Source: Deltaproteobacteria bacterium (GTDB taxonomy: Bacteria > Myxococcota_A > UBA9160 > UBA6930). Taken from it: a DNA stretch of 34,448 bases. The notes below the pieces were generated by a model. It had not been told where the DNA came from and searched no databases. It worked only from the letters and a program-made list of their open reading frames with translations. Shown here in pieces: positions 8,658-16,264 of this stretch. Within the stretch, counting starts at the first letter, position 1, and every line of letters starts with the position of its first letter. The translations under genes and the position numbers were made by a program. The stretch lies in the NCBI GenBank assembly GCA_029261775.1, contig JAJDAR010000429.1:1-34448 (forward strand), written 5' to 3'.

Positions 8658-9377
8658 TCAGGCCAGGGGCCGAGCCATCAGGAGAGCCAGGGTCCGCGAG
8701 CGCGTCGCGAAACGCGAGACGCTTGCCTCCACCTCGAGCTCGCGTCCCTGGAGATCGCGAAGGCGTGACGGAAAGCGCCGGACCTCGCCGCTCTCGGTCA
8801 GGGCATCCAGCTCCGTCCACCAGCGCTCCCGGTTCCCTTCGGCCACGAAGCGGCTGGCTTCGACCCCGAGCAGGGCGTCGCGCGTGGTGCCGAGCAGGGC
8901 CCCCGCGGCGGGGTTGGCGTCAGCGATCGCACCGGAGTCGGGATCGATCGCCAGGAATGCGTCCGCGACCCGGTCGATGGCCGCCGACACGGCGCGGCGC
9001 TTCCCGGGGCGCGGGGCACCACTCGCGCGCAGCGCCGGGGCGGTCGTGCGCAGCGCGCCGCGGAAGCGCTCGACCAGCGGCCGGATCCGCTCCGTGACCC
9101 CCAGCCCGTCCGGGCCGGCCGCTGCCGCCACCGTCGCAAGCCAGGCATCGAGGACCGGGGTCAGCCGACGCTCACGGACGCGCAGGCCCTCGAGGGAAGG
9201 TTGGGCCTCGGGATCCTGGGCCAATGCCAGCACGACGAAGGAGCGCAGTCGGCGCAACGCCTCGGCTTCGGGGGTTCCGGCGGCCGGCATGGCCGTGCCG
9301 AGCCGATGCGAAAGCCCCCGCTCGAGGACTCCCCGCTGGCTCACCAGCCAGCCTGCCAGCTGCCGATCGACCCCCAC
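8658..9377 (-). CDS. PAS-domain protein without an output domain
   Basis: About 239 residues. The C-terminal 105 residues form a PAS domain: RVADAFLAIDPDSGAIADANPAAGALLGTTRDALLG is the classic N-terminal PAS motif with the xxANxAA signature, followed by the strand-rich RRFPSRLRDLQGRELEVEASVSRF. The N-terminal half is helical and unrecognised, and no kinase, cyclase or DNA-binding domain follows. Start choice: no Shine-Dalgarno precedes ATG 9386 or GTG 9377; TAGAAT (9390-9385) ends 7 nt before the GTG, which fits a leaderless transcript, so I use GTG 9377 (ATG 9386 would add MGR). It is divergent from the PilZ gene, and the pair may form a small sensory module. The ligand is unknown. Confidence 0.72.
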   Translation of the reverse strand: MGVDRQLAGWLVSQRGVLERGLSHRLGTAMPAAGTPEAEALRRLRSFVVLALAQDPEAQPSLEGLRVRERRLTPVLDAWLATVAAAAGPDGLGVTERIRPLVERFRGALRTTAPALRASGAPRPGKRRAVSAAIDRVADAFLAIDPDSGAIADANPAAGALLGTTRDALLGVEASRFVAEGNRERWWTELDALTESGEVRRFPSRLRDLQGRELEVEASVSRFATRSRTLALLMARPLA

Positions 9378-9384
9378 CCTCCCC

Positions 9385-9390
9385 ATTCTA
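9385..9390 (-). promoter_or_regulatory. Candidate -10 element TAGAAT for a leaderless PAS gene
   Basis: Read on the minus strand, TAGAAT (five of six to TATAAT) runs 9390 to 9385, followed by 7 nt and then GTG 9377. A start site 7 nt downstream of a -10 box would coincide with the GTG. The alternative ATG 9386 overlaps the box itself. Confidence 0.32.
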
Positions 9391-9472
9391 ACGAGTGACC
9401 GGGCGGGGCGGGCGGGGTGGCCGGGCACGGCGGGTGCTCAACCCGGCGTCCGGCGGGGCCGATACGACCCGC

Positions 9473-10141
9473 ATGCAGGTCCCCGTCAGCGAAGGCATGG
9501 CGCCGCCCTATCTCGTGGTGTGCCACGCCCGGCCCGAGTGCTTCGTGCCGTTGACGAAGAACATCCTGGCCCGACTCGGCTATGCGCTGCTGGCGCCCGA
9601 GGAGTGGAAGGAGTCGCCGGTCTACGCCAGTCGGGAGCCCCACCTCTGGATCGCGGACGAGCAGCGGCTCGAGGAGATCCCGACGCGAAGTCCCGGCGAT
9701 CCGGGCGTGCTGCTCCTGACCGGCCGCCAGGGCGTGCAGACCCCGGACCCGCGCGTCGTCGGCGCCATCCACAAGCCGGCCGGCCTCCACGAGCTGTACC
9801 GCTTGCTCCAGCGGCAGCTCGCCGAGTGGCCGCGCTCGGCGCCCAGGCTGCCCACCCGGCTCGAGGCCCGGGTGCGCCGCGACGACGAAGAGTGGCCCGC
9901 GGCCGTTCTCAGCCTCTCGGAGAACGGCTGCCTGCTCGAGGCGACGCGGCCCCTCCCGCTGGGCGCCGACCTCGAGGTGAGCTTCGGACTGCCCGGCGGC
10001 GAGCGCGTCTCGACCCGCGCGGCCAGCACCTACGAGCTTCCCCCGGCGACCGGCCTGGTCTTCGAAGCGATTGCGCCCGGCCTGCGGGCGGCGATCGCCG
10101 AGTACGTGGAGCAGGGCCTGGCCGCGCCGCTCCGCGCGTGA
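9473..10141 (+). CDS. Receiver-like plus PilZ domain protein (probable c-di-GMP effector)
   Basis: About 222 residues. The C-terminal part is a PilZ domain: RLPTR supplies the RxxxR motif and LSLSENGCLLE fits the (D/N)xSxxG motif that binds cyclic di-GMP with S in the first position, and a strand-rich stretch follows. The N-terminal 115 residues follow a CheY-like layout: PYLVVCHARPECFVPLTKNILARLGY, then LWIADE with a possible phospho-Asp, LLLTG with the switch Thr, and IHKPAGL with the Lys-Pro pair. The acidic pair that binds magnesium is replaced by Cys-His, so phosphorylation is doubtful. The start is uncertain: ATG 9473 has no clear ribosome site and ATG 9497 is possible. Motility or surface adhesion is a family-level inference. 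Confidence 0.72.
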   Translation: MQVPVSEGMAPPYLVVCHARPECFVPLTKNILARLGYALLAPEEWKESPVYASREPHLWIADEQRLEEIPTRSPGDPGVLLLTGRQGVQTPDPRVVGAIHKPAGLHELYRLLQRQLAEWPRSAPRLPTRLEARVRRDDEEWPAAVLSLSENGCLLEATRPLPLGADLEVSFGLPGGERVSTRAASTYELPPATGLVFEAIAPGLRAAIAEYVEQGLAAPLRA

Positions 10142-10183
10142 TCCGAGGCCCCACCGGCTCGGCGTCTCGGAGCGCGCCCGCCG

Positions 10184-10966
10184 TCAGCGGCCCGATCCGA
10201 CCTGCTTGAAGATCGGCATGTTGTCCTCGGTCGCGACGTAGATCACGTTCGGGTTCTCGTTCAGGGTCTGGATCCACAGGTAGTGGAGATAGCCCTCGCT
10301 CAGGGTCGAGTTGATGATGCTCTGGGCTTCGGCGGCGCCCTTGGCGCGCGCGACCTCGATCTCCGCCTCCTTCTTGGCCTGCTCGAGCTCGAACTGCTTC
10401 TGCTGGACGCGCTGCTCGGCGGTGAGCTTGGCCTCGATGCTGTCGCGGAAGCGCTGGGGCAGCTGCACGTCGCGGAGCAGAACGTCGACCACCTGGATGC
10501 CGCGCGGCTCGAGTGCGCCCTCCAGGAACTCCTTCATGCGTCGCGAGATCTCCTTGCGGCCTTCTTCGGAGTAGATGTTCCGCACCGGGTAGCCCGAGAC
10601 CACGTCGCGCAGGGCATTCCGGAAGTAGGGAGTGACGACACGCTCGACGTAGTCGCGTCCCACCGTCTTGCGTACCGACGGGGCGCTCGCCGGCAGGATC
10701 TGGAAGAGCAGCGAGGTCTCCAGCTTCACGATCATGCCCTCGGAGGAGGGCACCGTCGCGGTCTCCTTGCGCTCCTGGAGCTTGACGTTCCAGGTCTCGA
10801 TCTGGCGCGCGACCGGGATGACGAAAGCCACGCCTTGTTGGACCGGCTCGTCGTTGATCGATCCGAAGCTCTTGGACACGCCCACCTCTCCGTCCTCGAT
10901 CACGACGCAGGCCGGAAGCACCAGGGTGAGAAGTACGAGGAGGGCGGTCAGGGAGAGGCGATGCAT
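10184..10966 (-). CDS. SPFH/Band 7 (prohibitin/HflC-like) protein with a lipoprotein signal
   Basis: A 260-residue protein; AGGAG lies 7 nt upstream of ATG 10966. The N-terminus MHRLSLTALLVLLTLVLPAC ends in a consensus lipobox (LPAC, Cys20), so it should be lipidated. The following VVIEDGEVGVSKSFGSI, the QGVAFVIPVARQIETWNVKLQERKE region and the SPFH body (VGRDYVERVVTPYFRNALRDVVSG, EPRGIQVVDVLLRDVQLPQRFRDSI) are typical of Band 7 proteins. An alanine/glutamate-rich coiled coil (EQRVQQKQFELEQAKKEAEIEVARAKGAAEAQSI) ends in NPNVIYV. Classical HflC/HflK and prohibitins use a transmembrane anchor; a lipid anchor is atypical. Residue +2 after Cys is Val, not Asp, so by the enterobacterial rule it could be sorted to the outer membrane. 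It may form a ring-like scaffold. Confidence 0.85.
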   Translation of the reverse strand: MHRLSLTALLVLLTLVLPACVVIEDGEVGVSKSFGSINDEPVQQGVAFVIPVARQIETWNVKLQERKETATVPSSEGMIVKLETSLLFQILPASAPSVRKTVGRDYVERVVTPYFRNALRDVVSGYPVRNIYSEEGRKEISRRMKEFLEGALEPRGIQVVDVLLRDVQLPQRFRDSIEAKLTAEQRVQQKQFELEQAKKEAEIEVARAKGAAEAQSIINSTLSEGYLHYLWIQTLNENPNVIYVATEDNMPIFKQVGSGR

Positions 10967-10993
10967 GGGGGTCTCCTGGCTGGTGGAAGAGGC

Positions 10994-11019
10994 GCGGGGC
11001 GAGGATACACTCGCCCCGC
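10994..11019. promoter_or_regulatory. Perfect 10-bp inverted repeat in a divergent promoter, candidate operator
   Basis: GCGGGGCGAG (10994-11003) and CTCGCCCCGC (11010-11019) are exact reverse complements around the spacer GATACA. The 26-bp site is centred in the 90-bp gap between the SPFH gene (start 10966, minus) and the acyl-CoA dehydrogenase gene (start 11057, plus). It overlaps the best -10 candidate (TACACT, 11006-11011). Perfect dyads of this size are typical of dimeric repressors, for example the TetR or GntR types that control acyl-CoA genes. No regulator gene adjoins it. Confidence 0.5.
11006..11011 (+). promoter_or_regulatory. Candidate -10 element TACACT for the acyl-CoA dehydrogenase gene
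   Basis: TACACT (four of six to TATAAT) lies at the centre of the palindrome, 45 nt before the GTG start. A protein bound to the palindrome would block it. No -35 box is evident. Confidence 0.3.
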
Positions 11020-11056
11020 CCGCTGGGGAGCCGCCGCGGTGGGAAAGGAGGGCCCC

Positions 11057-12250
11057 GTGACGGAGCCGCGCTTCCGGGACATGGATCTCTTCGCGCCGAC
11101 GCCCGAGCATGCGCTGCTGGCCGGGACGCTGCGCGAGTTCGTCGAACGCGAGGTGGAGCCGCAAGCGGCCGAGTTCGATCGTCGCGAGGACTTCAATCTG
11201 CCGCTCTTCCGGAAGGCCGGAGCGCTGGGCTTGCTCGGGGTGACCCTGCCGGAGGAGCTCGGCGGATCGGGTCTCGATGCGGTGGCGGCGGTGCAGATCT
11301 TCGAAGCGCTCTCGACTTCGGATCCCGGCTTCGCGCTCTCGGTGCTCGCCCACGCCATCCTGTTCGCCCAGAACGTCAACGTGAACGGCAACGAAGAGCA
11401 GCGCAAGCACGTTCTGCCACGGGCCGCGAGTGGCGAGTGGATCGGGGGGCTCTGCATGACGGAGCCCGAGGTCGGGACCGACGTGCTGTCGCTGCGCACC
11501 CGCGCCGAGCGGGATGGCGACGAGTACGTGTTGACGGGCCGCAAGACCTTCATCACCAACGGCGGTGTCGACGCCCACACCCTCGGTGATGCCTTCGTCG
11601 TCTACGCAGCGACTGCGCCCCGGCAGATTTCGAGCTTCCTCGTCGAGAAGGGCACGCCCGGGTTCACGCTCGGCCAGAAGTGGGGAGACAAGCTCGGCAT
11701 GCGCGCCTCCTTCACGGCGGAGCTGGTCTTCGAGGGAGTGCGAGTTCCCGTCTCGCGACGCCTCGGGGAGGAGGGCGAAGGCACCCTGCAGATGATGCGC
11801 AACCTCGAGATCGAGCGACTCACCCTGGCGGCGATGTCGCTCGGGATCGCCCAGCGCTCGCTTCGGGTGATGGTGGACTACGCCAACCAGCGCAAGAGCT
11901 TCGGCGTCCCCCTTCGCGAGCACGGGCAGATCCAGCGCCACCTGGCCGAGAGCTATGCCGGCTGGATCTCGACGCGCACCTTCGTCTACGACACGGCGCG
12001 CCGGATGGATCTCGGTGCCACGGGCCAGCGGGTCGCTGCGGACGCGGCCAAGCTGGTGGCCGCGCAGGTGGGCAAGGCCGCTGCCGACGCTGCGATCCAG
12101 GTCCTCGGAGGCTACGGGTACATGGGCGAGTACGTCGTCGAGAGGCTCTGGCGCGACGCCAAGCTTCTCGAGATCGGGGGCGGAACGCTCGAGGCCCACC
12201 ACAAGAACCTGACCAAGGACCTCAGTCGCAACCCGGCCCTGCTCGACTGA
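11057..12250 (+). CDS. Acyl-CoA dehydrogenase, isovaleryl-CoA/long-chain type active site
   Basis: A 397-residue FAD flavoenzyme that introduces the alpha-beta double bond into acyl-CoA thioesters. GTG 11057 is preceded by AAAGGAGG. Visible: LGLLGVTLPEELGGSGLD, the flavin/substrate segment CMTEPEVGTDVLSLRTRAERDGDEYVLTGRKTFITNGG, YANQRKSFGVPLREH and VLGGYGYMGEYVVERLWRDAK. The C-terminal loop is EIGGGT, as in isovaleryl-CoA dehydrogenase (EIGAGT), and lacks the YEGT glutamate of short- and medium-chain enzymes. Glu in NLEIERLTLAA matches the alternative catalytic base of isovaleryl- and long-chain enzymes. A branched-chain or long-chain substrate is therefore the better guess. It is divergent from the SPFH gene over the palindrome. 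Confidence 0.92.
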   Translation: MTEPRFRDMDLFAPTPEHALLAGTLREFVEREVEPQAAEFDRREDFNLPLFRKAGALGLLGVTLPEELGGSGLDAVAAVQIFEALSTSDPGFALSVLAHAILFAQNVNVNGNEEQRKHVLPRAASGEWIGGLCMTEPEVGTDVLSLRTRAERDGDEYVLTGRKTFITNGGVDAHTLGDAFVVYAATAPRQISSFLVEKGTPGFTLGQKWGDKLGMRASFTAELVFEGVRVPVSRRLGEEGEGTLQMMRNLEIERLTLAAMSLGIAQRSLRVMVDYANQRKSFGVPLREHGQIQRHLAESYAGWISTRTFVYDTARRMDLGATGQRVAADAAKLVAAQVGKAAADAAIQVLGGYGYMGEYVVERLWRDAKLLEIGGGTLEAHHKNLTKDLSRNPALLD

Positions 12251-12340
12251 TCGAGCCGGAACGGCGGGTCCTTTTCACATCAGGTGTTCGGTGCAAGGGG
12301 CGCTACACCCCAGCGCTCCGTCGTCCGATGACGCCAGGCG

Positions 12341-14560
12341 ATGCGGCCCTCGCAATCGTACTGGCTGCGCCAATCGGCTCTCGGTGCCGGGGTCTCGATC
12401 CCGATGGCCTTGCTCGTGTCCGCCTACCTCGGAGAGGTGCTCGATCTGTCGGCGTCGGGCTGGCGGACTTTCGTGGGCTCGGTGGCGGCGCTCGTCCTGC
12501 CGTTCTTCGCGGGCGGCATGTGGGTGATCACGCGCCGCGCGCGGCCGTTGCTGGAGTGGATCGACGAGGGGCCCAGTGGCGACGCGGAGCTCGACCGGGT
12601 GCGCTTCCGGGCCCTCATGACGTCGCCCCAGGAGGGCGTCCTGATCGGCGGGGCGACCTGGTTGCTCGGCGGCGCCGCCGTCATTGGGATCGCCTGGACG
12701 GCGATCCCGGAGTTCGGCGGCTTCGACGCGGCCGCGACCGCGGCGGCCTGCTTCCTCGCCTGCATGGCGTCCGGTGCCTTCACCTACGCATTGTCGTGTC
12801 GCTTGCTGGCCGGGGTCCGGAGCCACGCCGCCTCGGTTCTGCCCGCGGATCTCCGCGAATCCTGTGTGCGCCGGATTCCGATCGGGGTCAAGCTGCAGAT
12901 CGGCTTCCTGGCGACGGGTCTGCTTCCCCTGCTCATCACGGCCTTCCTGGTCCAGGCACGCGGCGCTGCGATCGAGGGCCTCAGCATGCAGGTCTTCCTG
13001 GTGGCAGGCATTGCGGGGACCTTCGCGGTCGGCCTCGCCAAGCTGCTGGCCCGGGAGATGGCCGACAACGCTCGCCGCCTGCTCGAGGGTCTCGAGCGGG
13101 TCGCGGCTCGCGACCTCAGTCGGCCCGTGGCGCTCGAGTCCGACGACGAGCTGGGCGAGCTGGCACGCGCCTGTGCGAGGCTCGCCGACGGCGTCGGAGA
13201 GGCGGTGCGTCGCATGGCCGAAACGGCGGAGCGGGTCGACTCCGCGACGGCGACCCTAGGCGCGGCGGGGCACCGGGTGACCGATGCGTCGAGCCGCCAG
13301 GCCGCGTGCGTCGCCCAGGCCAACCAGGCCCTGGAGGGAATCTCGGCCGAAGCGCGCGCCATGACCGAACGCTCGGGCCGCTTGAAGGTCTCCGTCGAGG
13401 ATTCCTCGAGCACCATCGTCGAGCACAGCGCAGCCAGCCAGGAGCTGCGGGAGATGGCCAACTCGCTGTTCGAGAAGATCGATCAGGCGGTGCCCGCCCT
13501 GGCCCAGATCGCCGAGGGCAGCGAGCACATCTCGGCCCGGGTGCAGGCGCTCTCGCGCTCCTCGGACGAGGCGTCCGCCGCGACCCAGGAGCTGGCCGTC
13601 GCGGCCGAGCAGATCGACCGCGAAGCCGCCGAGACGGGACGTCTCGCGAGCTCCGTGGTCGAGGCGTCCGAGCGCGGCCGACAACACGTCCGGAGCAGCG
13701 ACGCCGGCATGCGCTCGATCCAGGATGCGGTCGGCGGGAGCGCCCAGGCCATCGAGGACCTGCACGAGCGGGTGACCGAGATCAGTGCGGTCGTCCACCT
13801 GATCGAGGAGGTCGCGGACGAGACCCACCTGCTGTCGCTCAATGCCGCGATCATTGCCGCCCAGGCGGGCGACGAAGGCCGGGGATTCGCCGTCGTCGCA
13901 GACGAGGTCCGCGGCCTCGCGGAGCGGGTCACCCATCGCACCCGGGAGATCTCGAAGATCATCGAGTCCGTGGAAGGCAGCACGGAGCGCGTGGACACGG
14001 CCATGGCGCAGAGTCTCGCGGCGGTCGGCGATGGGCTCGAGCTGTGGAAGGGCGCCGGCACGGTGCTGGAGGAGATCGCCCAGTCGGCCTCCGAGAGTGG
14101 CGAGCGGGTGAGCGAGATCCTGCGCGCGATCCGCTCCCAGGGGTCCGCGACGCAGCAGATGCGCGAGCTGATCGGCGGCGTGTCCAGCGACGTCGGCGCC
14201 ATCGCGGGCGCCGTCGAGGCACAGAGCGAGGGCCAGCGCTCCGTGGTCGAGATCTCGCGGCAGATCCGGGACGTGGCGGAGCTGGTGCATCGCTCGGTCG
14301 AGGAGCAGGCGGCCGGCAACCGCCGACTCCAGGACGGTGTCGGCGTGGTGGAGGAGGCCACGCGGCACATCGAGGAAGGCCTCGAGAGCCAGTCGGAGGC
14401 GGTGCGCAGCGCCGTCGAGCGCATGGGCGAGGTCCACGAGAGGGCGGACGAGCAGCAGCAGGCGGCGGAGCGAGTCGCCGAAGGCGTCGACGAGCTGGCG
14501 CGAGACGCCGAGGCGCTGCGCCGCGAGGTCGGGCGCTTCCAGCTCCCCGGCGACGTCTAG
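12341..14560 (+). CDS. Six-helix methyl-accepting-chemotaxis-like protein with an altered signalling tip
   Basis: A 739-residue protein. Six hydrophobic helices (about residues 12-32, 43-63, 99-121, 131-153, 182-204 and 216-236) are joined by short loops, so there is no large periplasmic sensor. A HAMP-like region (about 237-290, with LLEGLERVAARDLSRPVALESDDELGELA) leads into a long coiled coil. The hairpin tip (about 488-523) reads VADETHLLSLNAAIIAAQAGDEGRGFAVVADEVRGLA. Classical receptors have NAAxEAARAGE here; the Glu and Arg, which in E. coli Tsr are the trimer-contact residues, are Ile and Gln. The start has only a weak ribosome site. No che genes are nearby. It may sense membrane or internal cues and may not couple to CheA in the standard way. 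Confidence 0.85.
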   Translation: MRPSQSYWLRQSALGAGVSIPMALLVSAYLGEVLDLSASGWRTFVGSVAALVLPFFAGGMWVITRRARPLLEWIDEGPSGDAELDRVRFRALMTSPQEGVLIGGATWLLGGAAVIGIAWTAIPEFGGFDAAATAAACFLACMASGAFTYALSCRLLAGVRSHAASVLPADLRESCVRRIPIGVKLQIGFLATGLLPLLITAFLVQARGAAIEGLSMQVFLVAGIAGTFAVGLAKLLAREMADNARRLLEGLERVAARDLSRPVALESDDELGELARACARLADGVGEAVRRMAETAERVDSATATLGAAGHRVTDASSRQAACVAQANQALEGISAEARAMTERSGRLKVSVEDSSSTIVEHSAASQELREMANSLFEKIDQAVPALAQIAEGSEHISARVQALSRSSDEASAATQELAVAAEQIDREAAETGRLASSVVEASERGRQHVRSSDAGMRSIQDAVGGSAQAIEDLHERVTEISAVVHLIEEVADETHLLSLNAAIIAAQAGDEGRGFAVVADEVRGLAERVTHRTREISKIIESVEGSTERVDTAMAQSLAAVGDGLELWKGAGTVLEEIAQSASESGERVSEILRAIRSQGSATQQMRELIGGVSSDVGAIAGAVEAQSEGQRSVVEISRQIRDVAELVHRSVEEQAAGNRRLQDGVGVVEEATRHIEEGLESQSEAVRSAVERMGEVHERADEQQQAAERVAEGVDELARDAEALRREVGRFQLPGDV

Positions 14561-14575
14561 GCCTGGCCGCCCGGG

Positions 14576-16264
14576 CTATGCGCGTCCGAGCCGCGCGGCA
14601 ACGGCATCGCGCAGCTCCCGCTTCAGGATCTTGCCCGAGGCGTTGCGCGGCAGCGGTTCGGGCACGAACTCGAGCAGGCTCGGCACCTTGAACCCGGCGA
14701 GACGCTCCGCGACGTGCTTACGCAGCTCGTCCTCGCCGAGTGCCTGTCCGGCCCTCAGGTGGATCGAAGCGGCCACTTCTTCTCCCAGTCGCTCGTGGGG
14801 GACGCCGTAGACCGCGGCCTCGTAGACCGACGGGTGCTCGTAGATCGCCGCCTCGACCTCCGCGCAGTAGACGTTCTCGCCGGCGCGCAGCACCATGTCC
14901 TTGGCGCGATCCTGGACGTAGACGAAACCTTCGTCGTCGATGAAGCCCAGGTCCCCGCTGCGCAGCCAGCCGTCGACGAGGGTCTCGGCGGTGGCTTCGG
15001 GCCGGTTCCAGTAGCCGCGAATCAGGTGCGGACCACGGAACCAGATCTCGCCGACCTCGCCCGAAGGCAGCACCTGGCCCGCCTCGTCGGTCACGCGAAG
15101 CTCGACGATCGGGACCACCCGGCCGGTGCTCGTCGGCTTGCGGAGGTAGGCGTCACCGGCGTTCTGGGGCCCGTAGGCATTCGTCTCCGTCATGCCGTAG
15201 CCGATCGTGGGCCGGCCCTTCGAGAAGTTCCGGTCGATCCGCCGGACCAGCTCCGGAGGTGCGGGGGCTCCGCCGCCGCCCACGTTCTGGAGGCTCGACG
15301 TGTCCCGGCGCTCGAAGTCCGGCGATTCGAGGAGATCCCACGACATGGTGGGCACACCGACGAAGCTGGTGATCCGTTCGCGCTCGATCAGCTCGAGCGC
15401 GCGCTCGGGATTCCACTTGTACATCATCACCAGCTTCGTGCCCGACGCGAAGCAGGAGAGCATGACCGCCACGCAGCCGGTCACGTGGAAGAGCGGCACG
15501 ACGAGGATGAACGCGTTCGGATCGGAGGGAGGTTCGTCGCTGGCGGGCTTGGTGAGTGCGTTGGCGGTCGCGCGGCAGGCAAAGGCCAGGAGGGCCGAGA
15601 TCACGGCCCGGTGGGTCGAGACGGCTCCCTTCGGTCGGCCGGTGGTGCCCGACGTGTAGAGGATCGTGGCGTCGCTGTCCGGATCGATGTCCACCTGCGG
15701 CAACGGGGCGCCCAGCTCGAGGACCTGCTCCCAGCGTTCGAAGCCGGCGGGAAGCTCGGCCTCGGCGCGCACCACCAGCCCGGCGAAGCCCAGCCGGTCC
15801 CGGCAGCCGGCCGCTCGCGCGGCCCGTTCCTCGTCGGCGATCAACAGCGTCGCTCCCGAATCCTCGAGGCCGTAGGCCAGCTCGTCCGGGGTCCACCAGG
15901 CATTCATCGAGACCGAGATGGCGCCCACCGAGGTGACGGCCGCGAACGCCACGATCCACTCCGGGTAGTTGCGCATCGCGATCGCCACCCGGTCGCCCGA
16001 CGCGACCCCGTAGCGGTCCACCAGCGAGGCGCCGAGCGCATCCACGTGCTCCATGACCCGCGCAAAGCTCCAGCGCTCATCCTCGTAGACCAGGAAGGTG
16101 TCGTCGCCGCGCTCGCGTGCGGAATCGAAGATGGCGCGAAGGGAGGGCGGCGTGCGCTCGAAGACCTTGAGGCGCTGGCCGCCCACCGTGGCCTCGGTGA
16201 TAGCGAAGGGGCCGCCCGGTGCCGTCAGCGTGGCGATGGCTTCTTCGTAGCTCGGGGTCGTCAT
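14576..16264 (-). CDS. AMP-dependent acyl-CoA ligase (fatty or aryl acid)
   Basis: A 562-residue member of the ANL superfamily that activates a carboxylic acid to its acyl-AMP and then to acyl-CoA. Motifs in order: ILYTSGTTGRPKGAVSTHRA (phosphate-binding loop), VVPLFHVTG, GYGMTETNAYGP (A5), WLRSGDLGFIDDEGFVYVQDRAKDMVLRAGENV (hinge region) and PRNASGKILKREL with the catalytic Lys. MTTPSYEEAI starts at 16264 and overlaps the tupA stop by four bases (ATGA), so it is the last gene of the yyaL-tup run. That position next to a tungstate importer is not explained by its chemistry. Fatty, cyclic or aromatic acids are all possible substrates. Confidence 0.9.
   Translation of the reverse strand: MTTPSYEEAIATLTAPGGPFAITEATVGGQRLKVFERTPPSLRAIFDSARERGDDTFLVYEDERWSFARVMEHVDALGASLVDRYGVASGDRVAIAMRNYPEWIVAFAAVTSVGAISVSMNAWWTPDELAYGLEDSGATLLIADEERAARAAGCRDRLGFAGLVVRAEAELPAGFERWEQVLELGAPLPQVDIDPDSDATILYTSGTTGRPKGAVSTHRAVISALLAFACRATANALTKPASDEPPSDPNAFILVVPLFHVTGCVAVMLSCFASGTKLVMMYKWNPERALELIERERITSFVGVPTMSWDLLESPDFERRDTSSLQNVGGGGAPAPPELVRRIDRNFSKGRPTIGYGMTETNAYGPQNAGDAYLRKPTSTGRVVPIVELRVTDEAGQVLPSGEVGEIWFRGPHLIRGYWNRPEATAETLVDGWLRSGDLGFIDDEGFVYVQDRAKDMVLRAGENVYCAEVEAAIYEHPSVYEAAVYGVPHERLGEEVAASIHLRAGQALGEDELRKHVAERLAGFKVPSLLEFVPEPLPRNASGKILKRELRDAVAARLGRA

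Noticed and set aside
11680-14691. 1003-codon plus-strand frame overlapping the acyl-CoA dehydrogenase and receptor genes
   Set aside because: Extremely Arg/Gly/Ala-rich out-of-frame reading of two clear genes.
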